64,000 nucleotides of DNA, from the NCBI RefSeq assembly GCF_000426765.1, contig NZ_AUFZ01000004.1:1-64000 (forward strand), read 5' to 3'. The position numbers and the translations under genes are program-made. The notes under the pieces are model-generated. The model made no database searches. It worked only from the letters and a program-made list of their open reading frames with translations, and had not been told where the DNA came from. Positions 29,128 to 38,363 of this stretch are shown here, piece by piece; position 1 is the stretch's first letter; every line of letters begins with the position of its first letter. Source of the DNA: Vibrio litoralis DSM 17657. Its GTDB lineage: Bacteria; Pseudomonadota; Gammaproteobacteria; Enterobacterales; Vibrionaceae.

Positions 29128-29190
29128 TAAAACCAATACGTGAAACAAATCGAATAATAAAAATTATAAGAAACAAAAGGATGAGGCAAT

Positions 29191-30912
29191 ATGATGGAAC
29201 ATAATAACTTTGATTTTGACCAAGTAATTATTGGTTCAGGTTTTGGTGGCTCAGTCAGTGCATTACGCTTAACTGAAAAAGGCCACCGTGTCCTTATTTT
29301 AGAAATGGGCAAACGTCGCAATGATAAAGATTTCGCTAAAACGAATTTAGATAAAAAGAACTACATGTGGATGCCGCAAATCGGTTGGAAGGGGGTGACG
29401 AAGTTTACTTATAACAATAAAGCCAGCATCATTCACGGCATTGGCGTGGGCGGGGGCTCTCAAGTTTATGCGAATGTGCACCTTATTCCTGAAGATGAAG
29501 TATTTTCGTCTCCTGCTTGGAGTAAAACCCGTTCTGATTGGAAAGATACCCTCGCACCTTATTATTCACTCGCTCAACGTATGTTGGGTACAACCCATAA
29601 TGAATATACCAATATTGCCGATGATACTTTAAGAGAAGTCGCAGAAGAGATGGGCTACGGTGATAGCTTTAAAACCGTTGATACCGGCGTTTTCTTCCCT
29701 CAATCAGAAGGTAAGTTCGGCCAGTCATTTAAAGATCCTTACTTTAATGGCGATGGCCCTGAACGTTCAACTTGTAAGTTATGCGGTAGCTGTATTATTG
29801 GTTGTCGCTACAATGCAAAAAATACCTTGATGAAAAACTATCTGTATTTTGCCGAGCGTAACGGAGCAGAAATTCGTCCTGAGTCGACTGTGACGAAAAT
29901 CGAACCACTAGGAAGCAAAGATGGCAGTGATGGATATTTAATTACCGTTAAAGAGAGTAATGATAGCGGTAAGCGAGAGTACACCATTCGTACCCGTGGT
30001 GTTGTTGTCTCGGCCGGTGTGATGGGCACGATTCCGTTATTACTTCGAATGAGAGATAAGCTTAAAACGCTGCCCAATATATCGAAAAACTTAGGTCAAG
30101 AAGTTCGCACCAACTCGGAAACATTAACAACGGCCAATAATATGAATGCTAAGGTCAGTGAGGGGGTGAGTATCAGTTCATTTATTTCAGTGGATGATAC
30201 AACGAACGTGGAAATTACTCGTTTTCGTGAAGGTTCAGATGGGACATGGTTATATCTACCCTATGTCCCTATGGTGACAGGGCAAGGCATGGTACGAATT
30301 GGAAAAATGCTGAAAAATACCCTTTTGCACCCAGTCAAAACCTTCAAAGTCTTGAGACCAAAAGGGAAGGCTGTGAATTCAATTTTGTTATTAGTGATGC
30401 AAAAGTCAGAAGCGTTTGTTCACTTCGAATGGCGTAGAAAATGGTATCGAGGCTTTAAAAAAGATATTACCTTTGTACAAAATGAGGGAGATACACCTCT
30501 TAAAGTGTCATTTCCAGCAGCAGAAAAAGCAACTAAGCTGTATTCTGAAAAACTGGGAGGTGAGCCGGGTTCTGCTTTAGCTGAAATAGTCACAGGCGCA
30601 CCAATGACCGCCCATATTATGAGTGGTGTGGCGATTGGCACGGGCCCAGAAAATGGTGTGGTGGATGAAAGTGGCCAAGTATTTGGTTATAAAAATCTAC
30701 GAGTGATTGATGGCTCGATTATTCCAGGGAACCTTGGGGTAAACCCCTCACTAACCATTACAGCGCTGTCTGAATATGCAATGAGCCGTATTCCTGTGTT
30801 TAATCAAGAACGCGCAAATAAAATTAAGCCGATCCATTTCTCTGAACCGTTAGCCGGGCAGGTGTCCAAATTAAAAGGTTCGGGTGATTTGGTCGCAATG
30901 ATCCAACAGTAG
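29191..30912 (+). CDS. GMC/cholesterol-oxidase-like flavoprotein with four-cysteine motif
   Basis: The 573-residue flavoenzyme starts with the ADP-binding VIIGSGFGGSVSALRL, and its C-terminal GMC signature is GVNPSLTITALSEYAMSRI. Residues ~194-206 read CKLCGSCIIGC, a CxxCxxCxxxC ferredoxin-type motif before RYNAKNTL, as in a subset of GMC-like oxidoreductases. This suggests an Fe-S cluster; it has not been shown for this protein. It probably oxidises an alcohol to the aldehyde that the upstream dehydrogenase uses. Confidence 0.82.
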   Translation: MMEHNNFDFDQVIIGSGFGGSVSALRLTEKGHRVLILEMGKRRNDKDFAKTNLDKKNYMWMPQIGWKGVTKFTYNNKASIIHGIGVGGGSQVYANVHLIPEDEVFSSPAWSKTRSDWKDTLAPYYSLAQRMLGTTHNEYTNIADDTLREVAEEMGYGDSFKTVDTGVFFPQSEGKFGQSFKDPYFNGDGPERSTCKLCGSCIIGCRYNAKNTLMKNYLYFAERNGAEIRPESTVTKIEPLGSKDGSDGYLITVKESNDSGKREYTIRTRGVVVSAGVMGTIPLLLRMRDKLKTLPNISKNLGQEVRTNSETLTTANNMNAKVSEGVSISSFISVDDTTNVEITRFREGSDGTWLYLPYVPMVTGQGMVRIGKMLKNTLLHPVKTFKVLRPKGKAVNSILLLVMQKSEAFVHFEWRRKWYRGFKKDITFVQNEGDTPLKVSFPAAEKATKLYSEKLGGEPGSALAEIVTGAPMTAHIMSGVAIGTGPENGVVDESGQVFGYKNLRVIDGSIIPGNLGVNPSLTITALSEYAMSRIPVFNQERANKIKPIHFSEPLAGQVSKLKGSGDLVAMIQQ

Positions 30913-30923
30913 GTTGATGTGAT

Positions 30924-30957
30924 AAAAATACCCCTTGAACGTTTTGCTCAAGGGGTA
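30924..30957 (-). terminator. Terminator between convergent genes
   Basis: The arms TACCCCTTGA (30929-30938) and TCAAGGGGTA (30948-30957) enclose a 9-nt loop. On the minus strand it is followed by five T (complement of A 30924-30928), so it serves the FrnE-like gene and possibly also the GMC gene on the other strand. Confidence 0.8.
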
Positions 30958-30996
30958 ATTAATATTCAGTTGAAATGTAGTGATTGTCTGGAGAGG

Positions 30997-31659
30997 CTAT
31001 TTTTCAGAAGAATCTTCGCTAAGATAATGCTTCAATATTTCTTCATAGCTTTCGACGCTTTGTGCACCGGTTAAGCCTTTTTCATTGTTAAACACAATCG
31101 TCGGCACGCCAGAGATATCCATTTCACGCCACTGATCTTCAATTACATCTAACTTATCGTGTTCAGCGGTATCATGCAGGTAGGCGATCATTTCATCGAC
31201 TTCTAAACCCACTTTCTCACCGATATCCAGTAGTACGTCAGTATCAGAAATATTTTTGCCATCTGTAAAGTAAGCGGTGAAAAGGGCAATTTTAAGCTGA
31301 GTTTGTAAGCCTACTGAGTGAGCGTAGTCTAATAGAATATGACATTGGCGAGTATTGTAGATTCGGGTTTCATCGGTAAAGTTAAACTCGAAGCCGACAG
31401 ATTTTCCAAACTCGATTAAACGTTGACGATTTTGCTCACTTTCTTCGGCTGAAGCGCCATATTTTCTCGCAATATGCTCACGTAAATTTTCGCCTTCTGG
31501 CGGCATATCTGGATTTAGCTCAAACGGATACCATTCAATATCAATACGATCTTGCCAGTTGTTTTTAACTACGGCATCTTTAAGGTGTTTAACCCCAATG
31601 ACGCACCATGGACAGACCACGTCAGAAATAATATCAATTTTGAGTTTCGAATTAGACAT
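30997..31659 (-). CDS. DsbA-family oxidoreductase, FrnE-like
   Basis: The 220-residue cytoplasmic thioredoxin-fold protein has C16-P-W-C19 (VVCPWC) and a helical insertion. Signal peptide is absent. IDIEWYPFELNPDMPPEGENL and the C-terminal ISGVPTIVFN are FrnE/HCCA-isomerase-type features. FrnE proteins act as disulfide or thiol oxidoreductases in oxidative-stress responses. It is divergent from pxpB and convergent with the GMC gene. Confidence 0.87.
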   Translation of the reverse strand: MSNSKLKIDIISDVVCPWCVIGVKHLKDAVVKNNWQDRIDIEWYPFELNPDMPPEGENLREHIARKYGASAEESEQNRQRLIEFGKSVGFEFNFTDETRIYNTRQCHILLDYAHSVGLQTQLKIALFTAYFTDGKNISDTDVLLDIGEKVGLEVDEMIAYLHDTAEHDKLDVIEDQWREMDISGVPTIVFNNEKGLTGAQSVESYEEILKHYLSEDSSEK

Positions 31660-31768
31660 ACCACTACCTTGTCGGAAATTTTAATATTCGATTCATTATG
31701 AAAGATCCAATGCTACAGTCAAGTTGTAAGTGATCTAGTAGGACAGAGAATGAAATGCAAGGAATCGC

Positions 31769-32521
31769 ATGAAAACACAGATAATCAGTGAAAATACCAT
31801 TATGGTGTATTTTACCAACACTATTAATGCTGAAACTTCAGAGAAAGTGACTCAAGCGCTCTATACTCTGCAAAGCTCGCTGGGCGATTTTATCCTTGAT
31901 GCGATTCCTTCCTATCACTCGATTCTTATTACTGTCGATATTCTACAAACGGCAATGGCCGATTTTCAGCAGCAAGTTGAAGTGTTACTCAATCAGCCTT
32001 CTTCTACTTCAATTTCGTTGCAACACTTAGAAATCGAATTGCCAGTCTATTACGGTGAAGATGTCGCGTTAGATGCCGCTGAAGTTTGTGAGCATAGCGG
32101 CTTGTCATGGGCAGAAGTGGCAGAAGTGCATAGTCAGATAACTTACCGAGTCTATGCGATTGGATTTGCACCGGGATTTGCTTATTTAGGCAATCTAGAT
32201 AGTCGTTTGCAAATGCCGAGAAAAAGTACACCACGCTCACGAGTTCCTAAAGGCAGTGTCGCCATCGCTGAGCAGCAAACCGCTGTCTACCCTAAAGCTT
32301 CACCCGGTGGTTGGCACATTATTGGCCGTACGCCAATCTCGCTGGTGGATTTTGAGCGAGACAATTTATCGCTGTTTTACATCGGTGCACAGGTTCGCTT
32401 TAAAGCTATCTCACGTCAGCAGTTTCTCGATATGGGCGGAGATCTTGATGAAGATCTTGGTTTAACAGGACAGCCTGATTCGGGTGGATTGTCTGGTAAA
32501 GATAAGAGGGCAAAATCATGA
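31769..32521 (+). CDS. pxpB: 5-oxoprolinase subunit PxpB (KipI family)
   Basis: The 250-residue protein is one of the three subunits of the bacterial ATP-dependent 5-oxoprolinase (5-oxoproline to glutamate). The KipI-type core is YAIGFAPGFAYLGNLDSRLQM and later ASPGGWHIIGRTP. Its stop overlaps the pxpC start by 4 bp (ATGA). No pxpA gene is in the window. Confidence 0.9.
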   Translation: MKTQIISENTIMVYFTNTINAETSEKVTQALYTLQSSLGDFILDAIPSYHSILITVDILQTAMADFQQQVEVLLNQPSSTSISLQHLEIELPVYYGEDVALDAAEVCEHSGLSWAEVAEVHSQITYRVYAIGFAPGFAYLGNLDSRLQMPRKSTPRSRVPKGSVAIAEQQTAVYPKASPGGWHIIGRTPISLVDFERDNLSLFYIGAQVRFKAISRQQFLDMGGDLDEDLGLTGQPDSGGLSGKDKRAKS

Positions 32522-33471
32522 CATTAAAAGTACTCAATGCCGGCCCTTTAAGTTTGCTGCAAGATACTGGGCGAATGGGCTTTCAAGGAATAGGCGCAGC
32601 AGTCGGTGGGCCGATGGATGAACATGCCTTTCACTGGGCCAATCATCTACTTGGTAATGATGTGAATGCTGCGCAAATAGAGATTACTCTAGGTCTGTTT
32701 CAATGTGAGTTTAAACAGCCGACACAAATAGCACTGGCTGGCGCGGATATGTTTGCCGAACTGGATGGCGAGCCAATCCAATCTTGGGCGAGCTATCGCG
32801 TTAAAGCCGGCTCTATTCTAAAGTGTAAAACTTCCCGGAAAGGTGTTCGAGCTTATCTCGCCATTCAACATGGTTTTGACGTCGGCCAAGTATTAGAAAG
32901 TTGCTCTACTGTGATGCGAGATGACATCGGTGGTTTAGATGGCCGAGGTGAACCGCTAACTAAAGGGGATGAAATTGCTTATCGCGTAGCTAAGTACAAT
33001 CGACTACGCCAAGTGCCAACAGAATTTATTCCGCACTATCCAGAATTAACCGCCACAACGACTCCTGGCATACTAGATATGATTGCCACTTATCAATATG
33101 AGCAGTTTTCTCAAGCCGCCCGACAGCAATTTTTTAACGGCATTTATACCGTCAGCTCAAACAGTGATCGTATGGGCTATCGATTATCCGGTGATAGCGT
33201 TGAATATGACGGTGAAAGCTTAATTTCCGAAGGTATTGCACTCGGCGCGATCCAAATCCCAAGCGATGGTCAACCAATCGTGTTAATGGCGGATCATCAA
33301 ACCATAGGCGGCTATCCGAAAATCGGCTGCCTAACCAGAACAAGCATCAGCAAACTCGCCCAATGCCCACCGGGTACAAAAGTGCAGTTTCAATTGGTTA
33401 AACGCGAGAAAGCAGAACAGCAATACCGGGAAATGTTGAGGTTTTTTGTAGGGGAAGTAACAACCTTATAA
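32518..33471 (+). CDS. pxpC: 5-oxoprolinase subunit PxpC (KipA family)
   Basis: The 317-residue partner of PxpB starts LNAGPLSLLQDTGRMGFQG, then AAVGGPMDEHAFHWANHLLG. The C-terminal half has SNSDRMGYRLSG and DGQPIVLMADHQTIGGYPKIG. The ATGA overlap with pxpB indicates translational coupling. Confidence 0.9.
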   Translation: MTLKVLNAGPLSLLQDTGRMGFQGIGAAVGGPMDEHAFHWANHLLGNDVNAAQIEITLGLFQCEFKQPTQIALAGADMFAELDGEPIQSWASYRVKAGSILKCKTSRKGVRAYLAIQHGFDVGQVLESCSTVMRDDIGGLDGRGEPLTKGDEIAYRVAKYNRLRQVPTEFIPHYPELTATTTPGILDMIATYQYEQFSQAARQQFFNGIYTVSSNSDRMGYRLSGDSVEYDGESLISEGIALGAIQIPSDGQPIVLMADHQTIGGYPKIGCLTRTSISKLAQCPPGTKVQFQLVKREKAEQQYREMLRFFVGEVTTL

Positions 33472-33560
33472 TCTACTTATCACGCGGAGAGTGTTGGAAT
33501 TGTTTTTCGTTATGCGTGAACTACTAAACATAAAGCGACCACAAATCATTCCCTCCCTTT
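33472..33560. repeat. Dispersed repeat copy A
   Basis: This stretch after pxpC (TCACGCG..., CTACTAAACATAAAG, CCACAAATCATTCCCTCCC) is a diverged copy of 40793-40882. Both share TCACGCG, a T-rich middle, ACTAAACA, ATCACAAAT/ACCACAAAT and the TCCCTCCCTTTA end. It is non-coding. Confidence 0.55.
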
Positions 33561-33602
33561 AACTAGTAAAAAGGCTCACAGTCAATCCTGAGAATAAGCT
33601 CG

Positions 33603-34466
33603 TTACTGGCTTAAGCGCAAGATGAGAATACCGACTACGGCGGCTGTAATACCGATAACTTCTTGACGGGTGAAAGGCTCTTTCAATATTAAGCGAGTGT
33701 ATAGCAAAATAATTAAAATATTCATTGCTGAAATTGCCGATACCAAACCGGTTGTGCCCAAAGAGAAAGCACTTAATATCGCGACCATCCCGGCCATATT
33801 GGTTAAGCCGACCGCCATACCACAACCGAATGTTTTAAGTTCTGACCAAGAGCCTTTGTGGTTCGTTCTAAAATTCGAGCGGCTTTTAAGCCAACTCATA
33901 GCAAATAGCAGGCTACCAAAACCAAACATTAAGGTTAGAGTGGCAAATATGTCAGCATCTAATCGAGTCGATTGTTTTCCTAACATGTCATTAAATGAAA
34001 AGCATAAGGCGGCAAGTAGCCCCCATTGCGCTCCTTGTAAGTTGGATAAGGAAATATCATTCGAATAACGGATAATATAAAGTCCAGAAAATATCACTGC
34101 AAAACCTACCATTTGTACAGTGGTTAAGGTCTCGTTCCACAATAAGAAAGCAAATAAGACGACAAATAAAGGTGGAAGCCCTGAAAGTACGCTGATCAAT
34201 GAGGCCTTACCCACCGAAAACCCTTTATGCAGAGCTGCGTTTGCCATAAAAGATCCAAAACCAAGGGCCAAACCAACACCAACCTCAGCCCATGATTGCC
34301 ATTGTTGTCCGAGCATATACATGGTGGTTCCACTAATCATAAATCCGACAAAAAACACCCCAAACAGCATCAGGTCACGATGCAAGTTTTGGCGTGATGT
34401 CCATTGGTACATGATACCTCTAGCTCCAAAAAAAGTGGCGGCGAGTAAGGCGTAAACTATCCACAT
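33603..34466 (-). CDS. DMT-family transporter (EamA type)
   Basis: The 287-residue protein has ten hydrophobic segments and two EamA repeats, for example GLALGFGSFMANAALHKGFSVGKASLISVLSG cut into helices, and ends GITAAVVGILILRLSQ. Inner-membrane efflux or uptake carrier; substrate unknown. Stands alone, convergent with pxpBC. Confidence 0.85.
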   Translation of the reverse strand: MWIVYALLAATFFGARGIMYQWTSRQNLHRDLMLFGVFFVGFMISGTTMYMLGQQWQSWAEVGVGLALGFGSFMANAALHKGFSVGKASLISVLSGLPPLFVVLFAFLLWNETLTTVQMVGFAVIFSGLYIIRYSNDISLSNLQGAQWGLLAALCFSFNDMLGKQSTRLDADIFATLTLMFGFGSLLFAMSWLKSRSNFRTNHKGSWSELKTFGCGMAVGLTNMAGMVAILSAFSLGTTGLVSAISAMNILIILLYTRLILKEPFTRQEVIGITAAVVGILILRLSQ

Positions 34467-34721
34467 AATTGATTCTCTTTAAAAGTCTGGTTGGACGTCA
34501 TGGTGATATATTTGTCAATATAATTAAGTTTTCATGATAAAAAAGCATAAGCGTAAGTGCTCAAACATTTATTGGTTATATAGGTTTCATCATAAACAGT
34601 AATACTTCGTTGTAAAAGGTCGATTAAAGTTTAAATGTTAAAAAATTCAATTGGTTACGTTTTATGTGTTAGGTTTGGGTTTTTTAACAACTCTGACAAA
34701 TCAGTGTTGATGAGCACATAC
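34467..34721. other. AT-rich intergenic stretch
   Basis: No gene is supported. The 79-codon frame on the plus strand (34635-34874) is antisense to the small basic protein gene and its terminator and is rejected. The AT-rich tract continues through 35853. Confidence 0.5.
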
Positions 34722-34746
34722 AAAAAGCTGCGTTTAATCACGCAGC
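34722..34746 (-). terminator. Rho-independent terminator of the small basic protein gene
   Basis: The arms GCTGCGT (34727-34733) and ACGCAGC (34740-34746) enclose a 6-nt loop. On the minus strand the hairpin is followed by TTTTT. It lies 27 bp beyond the stop codon of the 34-residue gene. Confidence 0.85.
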
Positions 34747-34773
34747 ATCATAATGTGTATGAATTCTATAGTA

Positions 34774-34878
34774 TTATTTCTTTCTTTTTCTTATTACCGC
34801 TTCAAATTCTGACTCTCTTTTTTGTCTTCTTTTCTCTTTTAAAGTTAAATTTGGTTTTTTCTTTTCATTTCTAGACAT
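34774..34878 (-). CDS. Small very basic 34-residue protein
   Basis: The 34 codons run from ATG at 34878 to TAA at 34774-34776. AGGTG lies 6 bases before the start and a strong terminator follows, so it has the full layout of a gene. The product starts MSRNEKKKPNLTLKEKRRQK and ends AVIRKRKK, with about half Lys/Arg, no hydrophobic segment, and probably binds nucleic acid or ribosomes; that is inference. It is too short for ordinary gene callers. I do not recognise a named family. Confidence 0.65.
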   Translation of the reverse strand: MSRNEKKKPNLTLKEKRRQKRESEFEAVIRKRKK

Positions 34879-34977
34879 GATATCACCTATTGATTAAGTA
34901 AAAATTAATATTTAAGATTAAATTTAAAGCTTCAATAGAAAATTACCTCCATAAAAATTTAACAATAACTATACTTG

Positions 34978-35367
34978 TTAAGAATCAATGTTATTTATAG
35001 ACTTTTCAGGCTTTACGCAAGTTATCTCATATCTTCTTGTTTTTCCTAGTATATATAAATTGAAAGTATCATTAACCTCTAACCCTAATATAGAGGAACC
35101 GAGTGGAGAATAGATTGAAATTAATCCATTATTAGGATTGTTCCTTTTATTGCATACTAGTATTACGTGAAACTTTCTATTTCGACTTACATCGAATAAA
35201 TAAACACGGTCACCTTTTTTTATTTTATGTTTAAAAGATTCTCCTTTCGATAATAACTCAATCTTATCTAAAATTGTAAGTAAAGTAGCAGGGGATTGAA
35301 TGCTAAAAAAAACACTAGTAAGTAATTTATACTCAAGGTAAAGAAATAAATTATTAAAAATTTTCAT
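34978..35367 (-). CDS. Rnk/GreA-GreB C-terminal-domain-like small protein
   Basis: The 129-residue protein (from ATG 35367) has a C-terminal half matching the FKBP-like domain shared by GreA, GreB and Rnk: a hydrophobic start GDRVYLFDVSRNRKF, then VILVCNK, GLISIYSPLGSSILGLEV (the SvlSPlG-AllGl motif) and YEITCVKPEK (like the Rnk YQPE end). The N-terminal half is not a Gre coiled coil. Rnk regulates nucleoside diphosphate kinase and binds RNA polymerase in E. coli; the role here is unknown. GGAGG overlaps close to the start (2-base gap) and TTG at 35376 is an alternative. It is AT-rich, like a transferred gene. Confidence 0.55.
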   Translation of the reverse strand: MKIFNNLFLYLEYKLLTSVFFSIQSPATLLTILDKIELLSKGESFKHKIKKGDRVYLFDVSRNRKFHVILVCNKRNNPNNGLISIYSPLGSSILGLEVNDTFNLYILGKTRRYEITCVKPEKSINNIDS

Positions 35368-35853
35368 TGCCTCCAAATTGAAAGAGGAATTGGTTAAAAC
35401 TTCACTTGGTTAAAAGCATCCTATAAAACCTATTAACTAATTTAAATGTTTAGGGGGAAATAACAATATATTATATTGGTAATAATATTTATTTTTAATT
35501 TTATTATATCAATAAGTTATACCTCTACTTGTTCACATGAAAACAACAGGTTAATTTTTTATTTTGTTAAATAAGAAGTTAGTAACTAATTTGAATAGAT
35601 TATATCAAGACAAAAAAAAGCTTCAAATTTAAAAAAGTAAAATAAATCAATTATTGGATGGAAATAATAAAAAAACCATTTTTTTGATATAAAAGAGCAA
35701 GCTTGTTTTTTAAAAAAATCTTTTATCCGAAAAACCATGAAATACAGGATAAAAAACCACTTAGATTAAATGTAAAAACAAAAGCTAGAACATGCTGATC
35801 TTGAGTCATTGCGTTTTGAACGCGTAGTGAGGCGTTATGTGCTCAATGTTTCT
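35368..35853. other. Very AT-rich intergenic tract
   Basis: No convincing gene is seen. The sequence is dominated by A and T runs (for example 35590-35800) and lies next to the Rnk-like and basic-protein genes. Such tracts are typical of horizontally acquired, H-NS-bound DNA; that is inference. Confidence 0.5.
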
Positions 35854-38055
35854 TTAATCACCATTAACCGCTGCTGTTGGCAACCTTACCGAAAACTTAT
35901 TTGCCAGCGAGTACATCTCCGGCAACATGCGGTAGATTAGATGAAGTTGCTGTAAAATTAAACGCACGGCATCTTCATCACCTTCTCGCCATTCACTTAA
36001 CTTTTTATCTAATTCGCTATTGAACGTATCTAAAGTGATATCACCATTTTGGTAGTAAAGCTGTTGCTCTAGTTGCTCTAAGCTTTCATGAATACCTTTG
36101 TGGGCTTCTAATATCAGTAGGTGGGTTTCTTTGTCATCAATGCGTTTTCGATGTGCGCCGAGTGCTGAAATATAGCTGAGCATCGCGTGGTTAAGCGTTA
36201 AGAAACGGAAACTCTCATCAATCGCTTTTTTGTATTTATCGGGTTCTGCCAACATATTACTGATGGTGGTGCTGAGCGTAGCATCCATAGTATGAGCAGT
36301 ACGTCGAGCAAGGCGGTAGTTGACGTCATCGCGTTTACCAATTCGATATTGAGCAATGATTTGTCCGAGATAATTTTTATTAGCTTGTACCGCTTCCGAC
36401 ATCACTCGATGCAGTTTTTTGGCTTCCCAGTCTGGCAGAATATAACGCACCGCAAACACCGCTAAGCCACAGCCAATTAAGGTATCCGCAAGGCGAGGCA
36501 AGATCACCGCATAGCCTTCACCTAATTGGTTAAAACAAAACAGTACCAGCAAGGTAATGAAAGCGGTCGCTGAGCCGTAGTTATTCATTCTAAAAGCGAA
36601 GAATAACGTGCCGGATAACACTAAAAAGACTAATTGGCTTTCTTGTGAAGGGAACAAAGTTAATAGCGGTACACCGACGAGTAGGCCCGCAATGGTGCCG
36701 ATCACTCGCCCGGTCAATTTTTGTCTGGTGGCACTAAAGTTAGGCTGGCATACAAACAGGCTGGTTAGCATGATCCAATAGCCACGCTCTAGACCTAGCC
36801 CTTGAATCACCCCGTAACCTACGGTTAATACAATCGACATACGTAGCGCGTGGCGGAACAGCATTGAATCACGATGTAAATTATTGCGAATACGTTGCCA
36901 CATGACTTTTGGTGTATGAGCGGTCGTATCGTGTAATGAGTAGTCGTTGGCTTCGTCGCTAGTATTTTCTGGCGTGAACTTAGACGCATCTGGATTGCTG
37001 ACGTTTGATAGCTGCTTTTCTACGGTCACCATATTATTAAATAGGTAGAAAAGCTGGCTTAATGGGTACTTCCACTCAGGGCGGTTTTGATCTTTTAGGT
37101 ACTGCATTGATAACTGCAATTCATCCAGCGCCCAGATGGAATCACCATCGTATTTATAAGCTTTCCCTGCTTCCAATGCTTCAGAGATCTCACGACAGGC
37201 TTTCGCTTGAGTTTGCATTAAATGCTTGAAGCGGAACAGCACATCACTACGCGAGAAGTGCTCGGCTAAATCTTGATAGCGATAATGAGTCGAGCTGATG
37301 CGTTCGTGAATATCTTGCGCTAAAAAATACAGCTGTAAATAACGGTCACTTGGGCCATCAACATGTCCACGTTTAGAGCGAGTGAGTAGGGTGCTTTTGG
37401 CTTGGTTTAAAGCATTAACCGTCGCGGAGTTCAGCTTACTTTCTAAGATACGGTAAGGCTGTGGAGTTAAACCAGAAACCGGATGAAACAACGAACTTTT
37501 CGCTTCAAGGTAGTTAGCCAATTCTTCAAATACATTGGCTAAGCCTTGCTGTACAGGCTGCATTGGCCAAAATATTTGCCACAACATTGAAAGTAGGTAG
37601 TACCAAGCGGCACCGGCTAGCAAGAGAGTAGGTTGATAGACAATGTTGTCGTATAAGTGGTAGCCCAGCATGGTGTAGATCGCGATCAGTAATGAACCAA
37701 AGGCAATGCTGGCATAACGTGGGCCAATTGCGCCGAGCATAATAAAACCGAAGGTACTAGTGAACAGACCAATGGCGAATAATGGCGGATAGGGAAACAG
37801 AATTTCTATTGAAAATGAAGCAATCGCAAAACAGATGAAAGTTAAGATCAGCGCCCGAATTCGTCCCATGAAGTTATCATCGGTTTCGGCTAGTGCAGCC
37901 GCAATAATACCTAAGATCAGCGGCGTGATTTCAGTAGAGTAGTCGTAATACCAACAAGGCAGTACCACACCTAAAAGCGAGATAAGAATTCGAATGCAGT
38001 AGTTAACGGTTTTATCAGACCAGTAATGTCGGAGTTGTTGCATCGAATTTGTCAT
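35854..38055 (-). CDS. yccS: YccS/FUSC-family inner-membrane protein
   Basis: The 733-residue protein has two sets of membrane helices (N-terminal ~15-155 and ~385-530) separated by cytoplasmic regions, as in YccS/YhfK proteins related to aromatic-acid efflux (FUSC). Features are TEITPLILGIIAAALAETDDN near the N terminus and CQPNFSATRQKLTGRVIGTIAG in the second set. Function unproven; stands alone on its strand. Confidence 0.87.
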   Translation of the reverse strand: MTNSMQQLRHYWSDKTVNYCIRILISLLGVVLPCWYYDYSTEITPLILGIIAAALAETDDNFMGRIRALILTFICFAIASFSIEILFPYPPLFAIGLFTSTFGFIMLGAIGPRYASIAFGSLLIAIYTMLGYHLYDNIVYQPTLLLAGAAWYYLLSMLWQIFWPMQPVQQGLANVFEELANYLEAKSSLFHPVSGLTPQPYRILESKLNSATVNALNQAKSTLLTRSKRGHVDGPSDRYLQLYFLAQDIHERISSTHYRYQDLAEHFSRSDVLFRFKHLMQTQAKACREISEALEAGKAYKYDGDSIWALDELQLSMQYLKDQNRPEWKYPLSQLFYLFNNMVTVEKQLSNVSNPDASKFTPENTSDEANDYSLHDTTAHTPKVMWQRIRNNLHRDSMLFRHALRMSIVLTVGYGVIQGLGLERGYWIMLTSLFVCQPNFSATRQKLTGRVIGTIAGLLVGVPLLTLFPSQESQLVFLVLSGTLFFAFRMNNYGSATAFITLLVLFCFNQLGEGYAVILPRLADTLIGCGLAVFAVRYILPDWEAKKLHRVMSEAVQANKNYLGQIIAQYRIGKRDDVNYRLARRTAHTMDATLSTTISNMLAEPDKYKKAIDESFRFLTLNHAMLSYISALGAHRKRIDDKETHLLILEAHKGIHESLEQLEQQLYYQNGDITLDTFNSELDKKLSEWREGDEDAVRLILQQLHLIYRMLPEMYSLANKFSVRLPTAAVNGD

Positions 38056-38363
38056 AAAGCGCGATATTGTCCTAGGTGAAGTTACAAGTGACAGTCTATA
38101 TCCAAGTCACTTGAGTATAGAGGCCTTTCGTTACGCAAACTATATTCTGTTGTAATAACAGCAAAAAAACTTCGCTCTGTTTGATTGTAAGCAAGTTTTG
38201 CGCCAGTCTGCCTGATTTTTATCCGTTTTAGAGTAAGTTTAAAAAAGCGATGACCCAAGCCCTCTTCCTTTCACACTAAAACCCGTTAGAATATCGGGCT
38301 ATACCCAAGTTACTTGGGTACATCTTCTTATTCAAAACTTTACTGATCGCATAAGGAAAGTTC
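38056..38363. other. Intergenic region with palindromic repeats
   Basis: Divergent control region of yccS and helD. It holds a diverged repeat (TATATCCAAGTCACTTGAGTATA at 38098-38120, one 20-base limit unit shown as arms) and a perfect palindrome at 38302-38320. No gene is supported. Confidence 0.5.
38302..38320. repeat. Palindrome TACCCAAGT-T-ACTTGGGTA
   Basis: Perfect 9-bp arms around one base. The same unit, whole or half, occurs at 7657, 10678, 17249 and 38100. It is a common short palindrome of Vibrio intergenic DNA and lies 43 bp before the helD start. Confidence 0.7.

Noticed and set aside
34635..34874. 79-codon plus-strand frame with a hydrophobic tail
   Set aside because: No ribosome site; it lies antisense to the small basic gene and its terminator.
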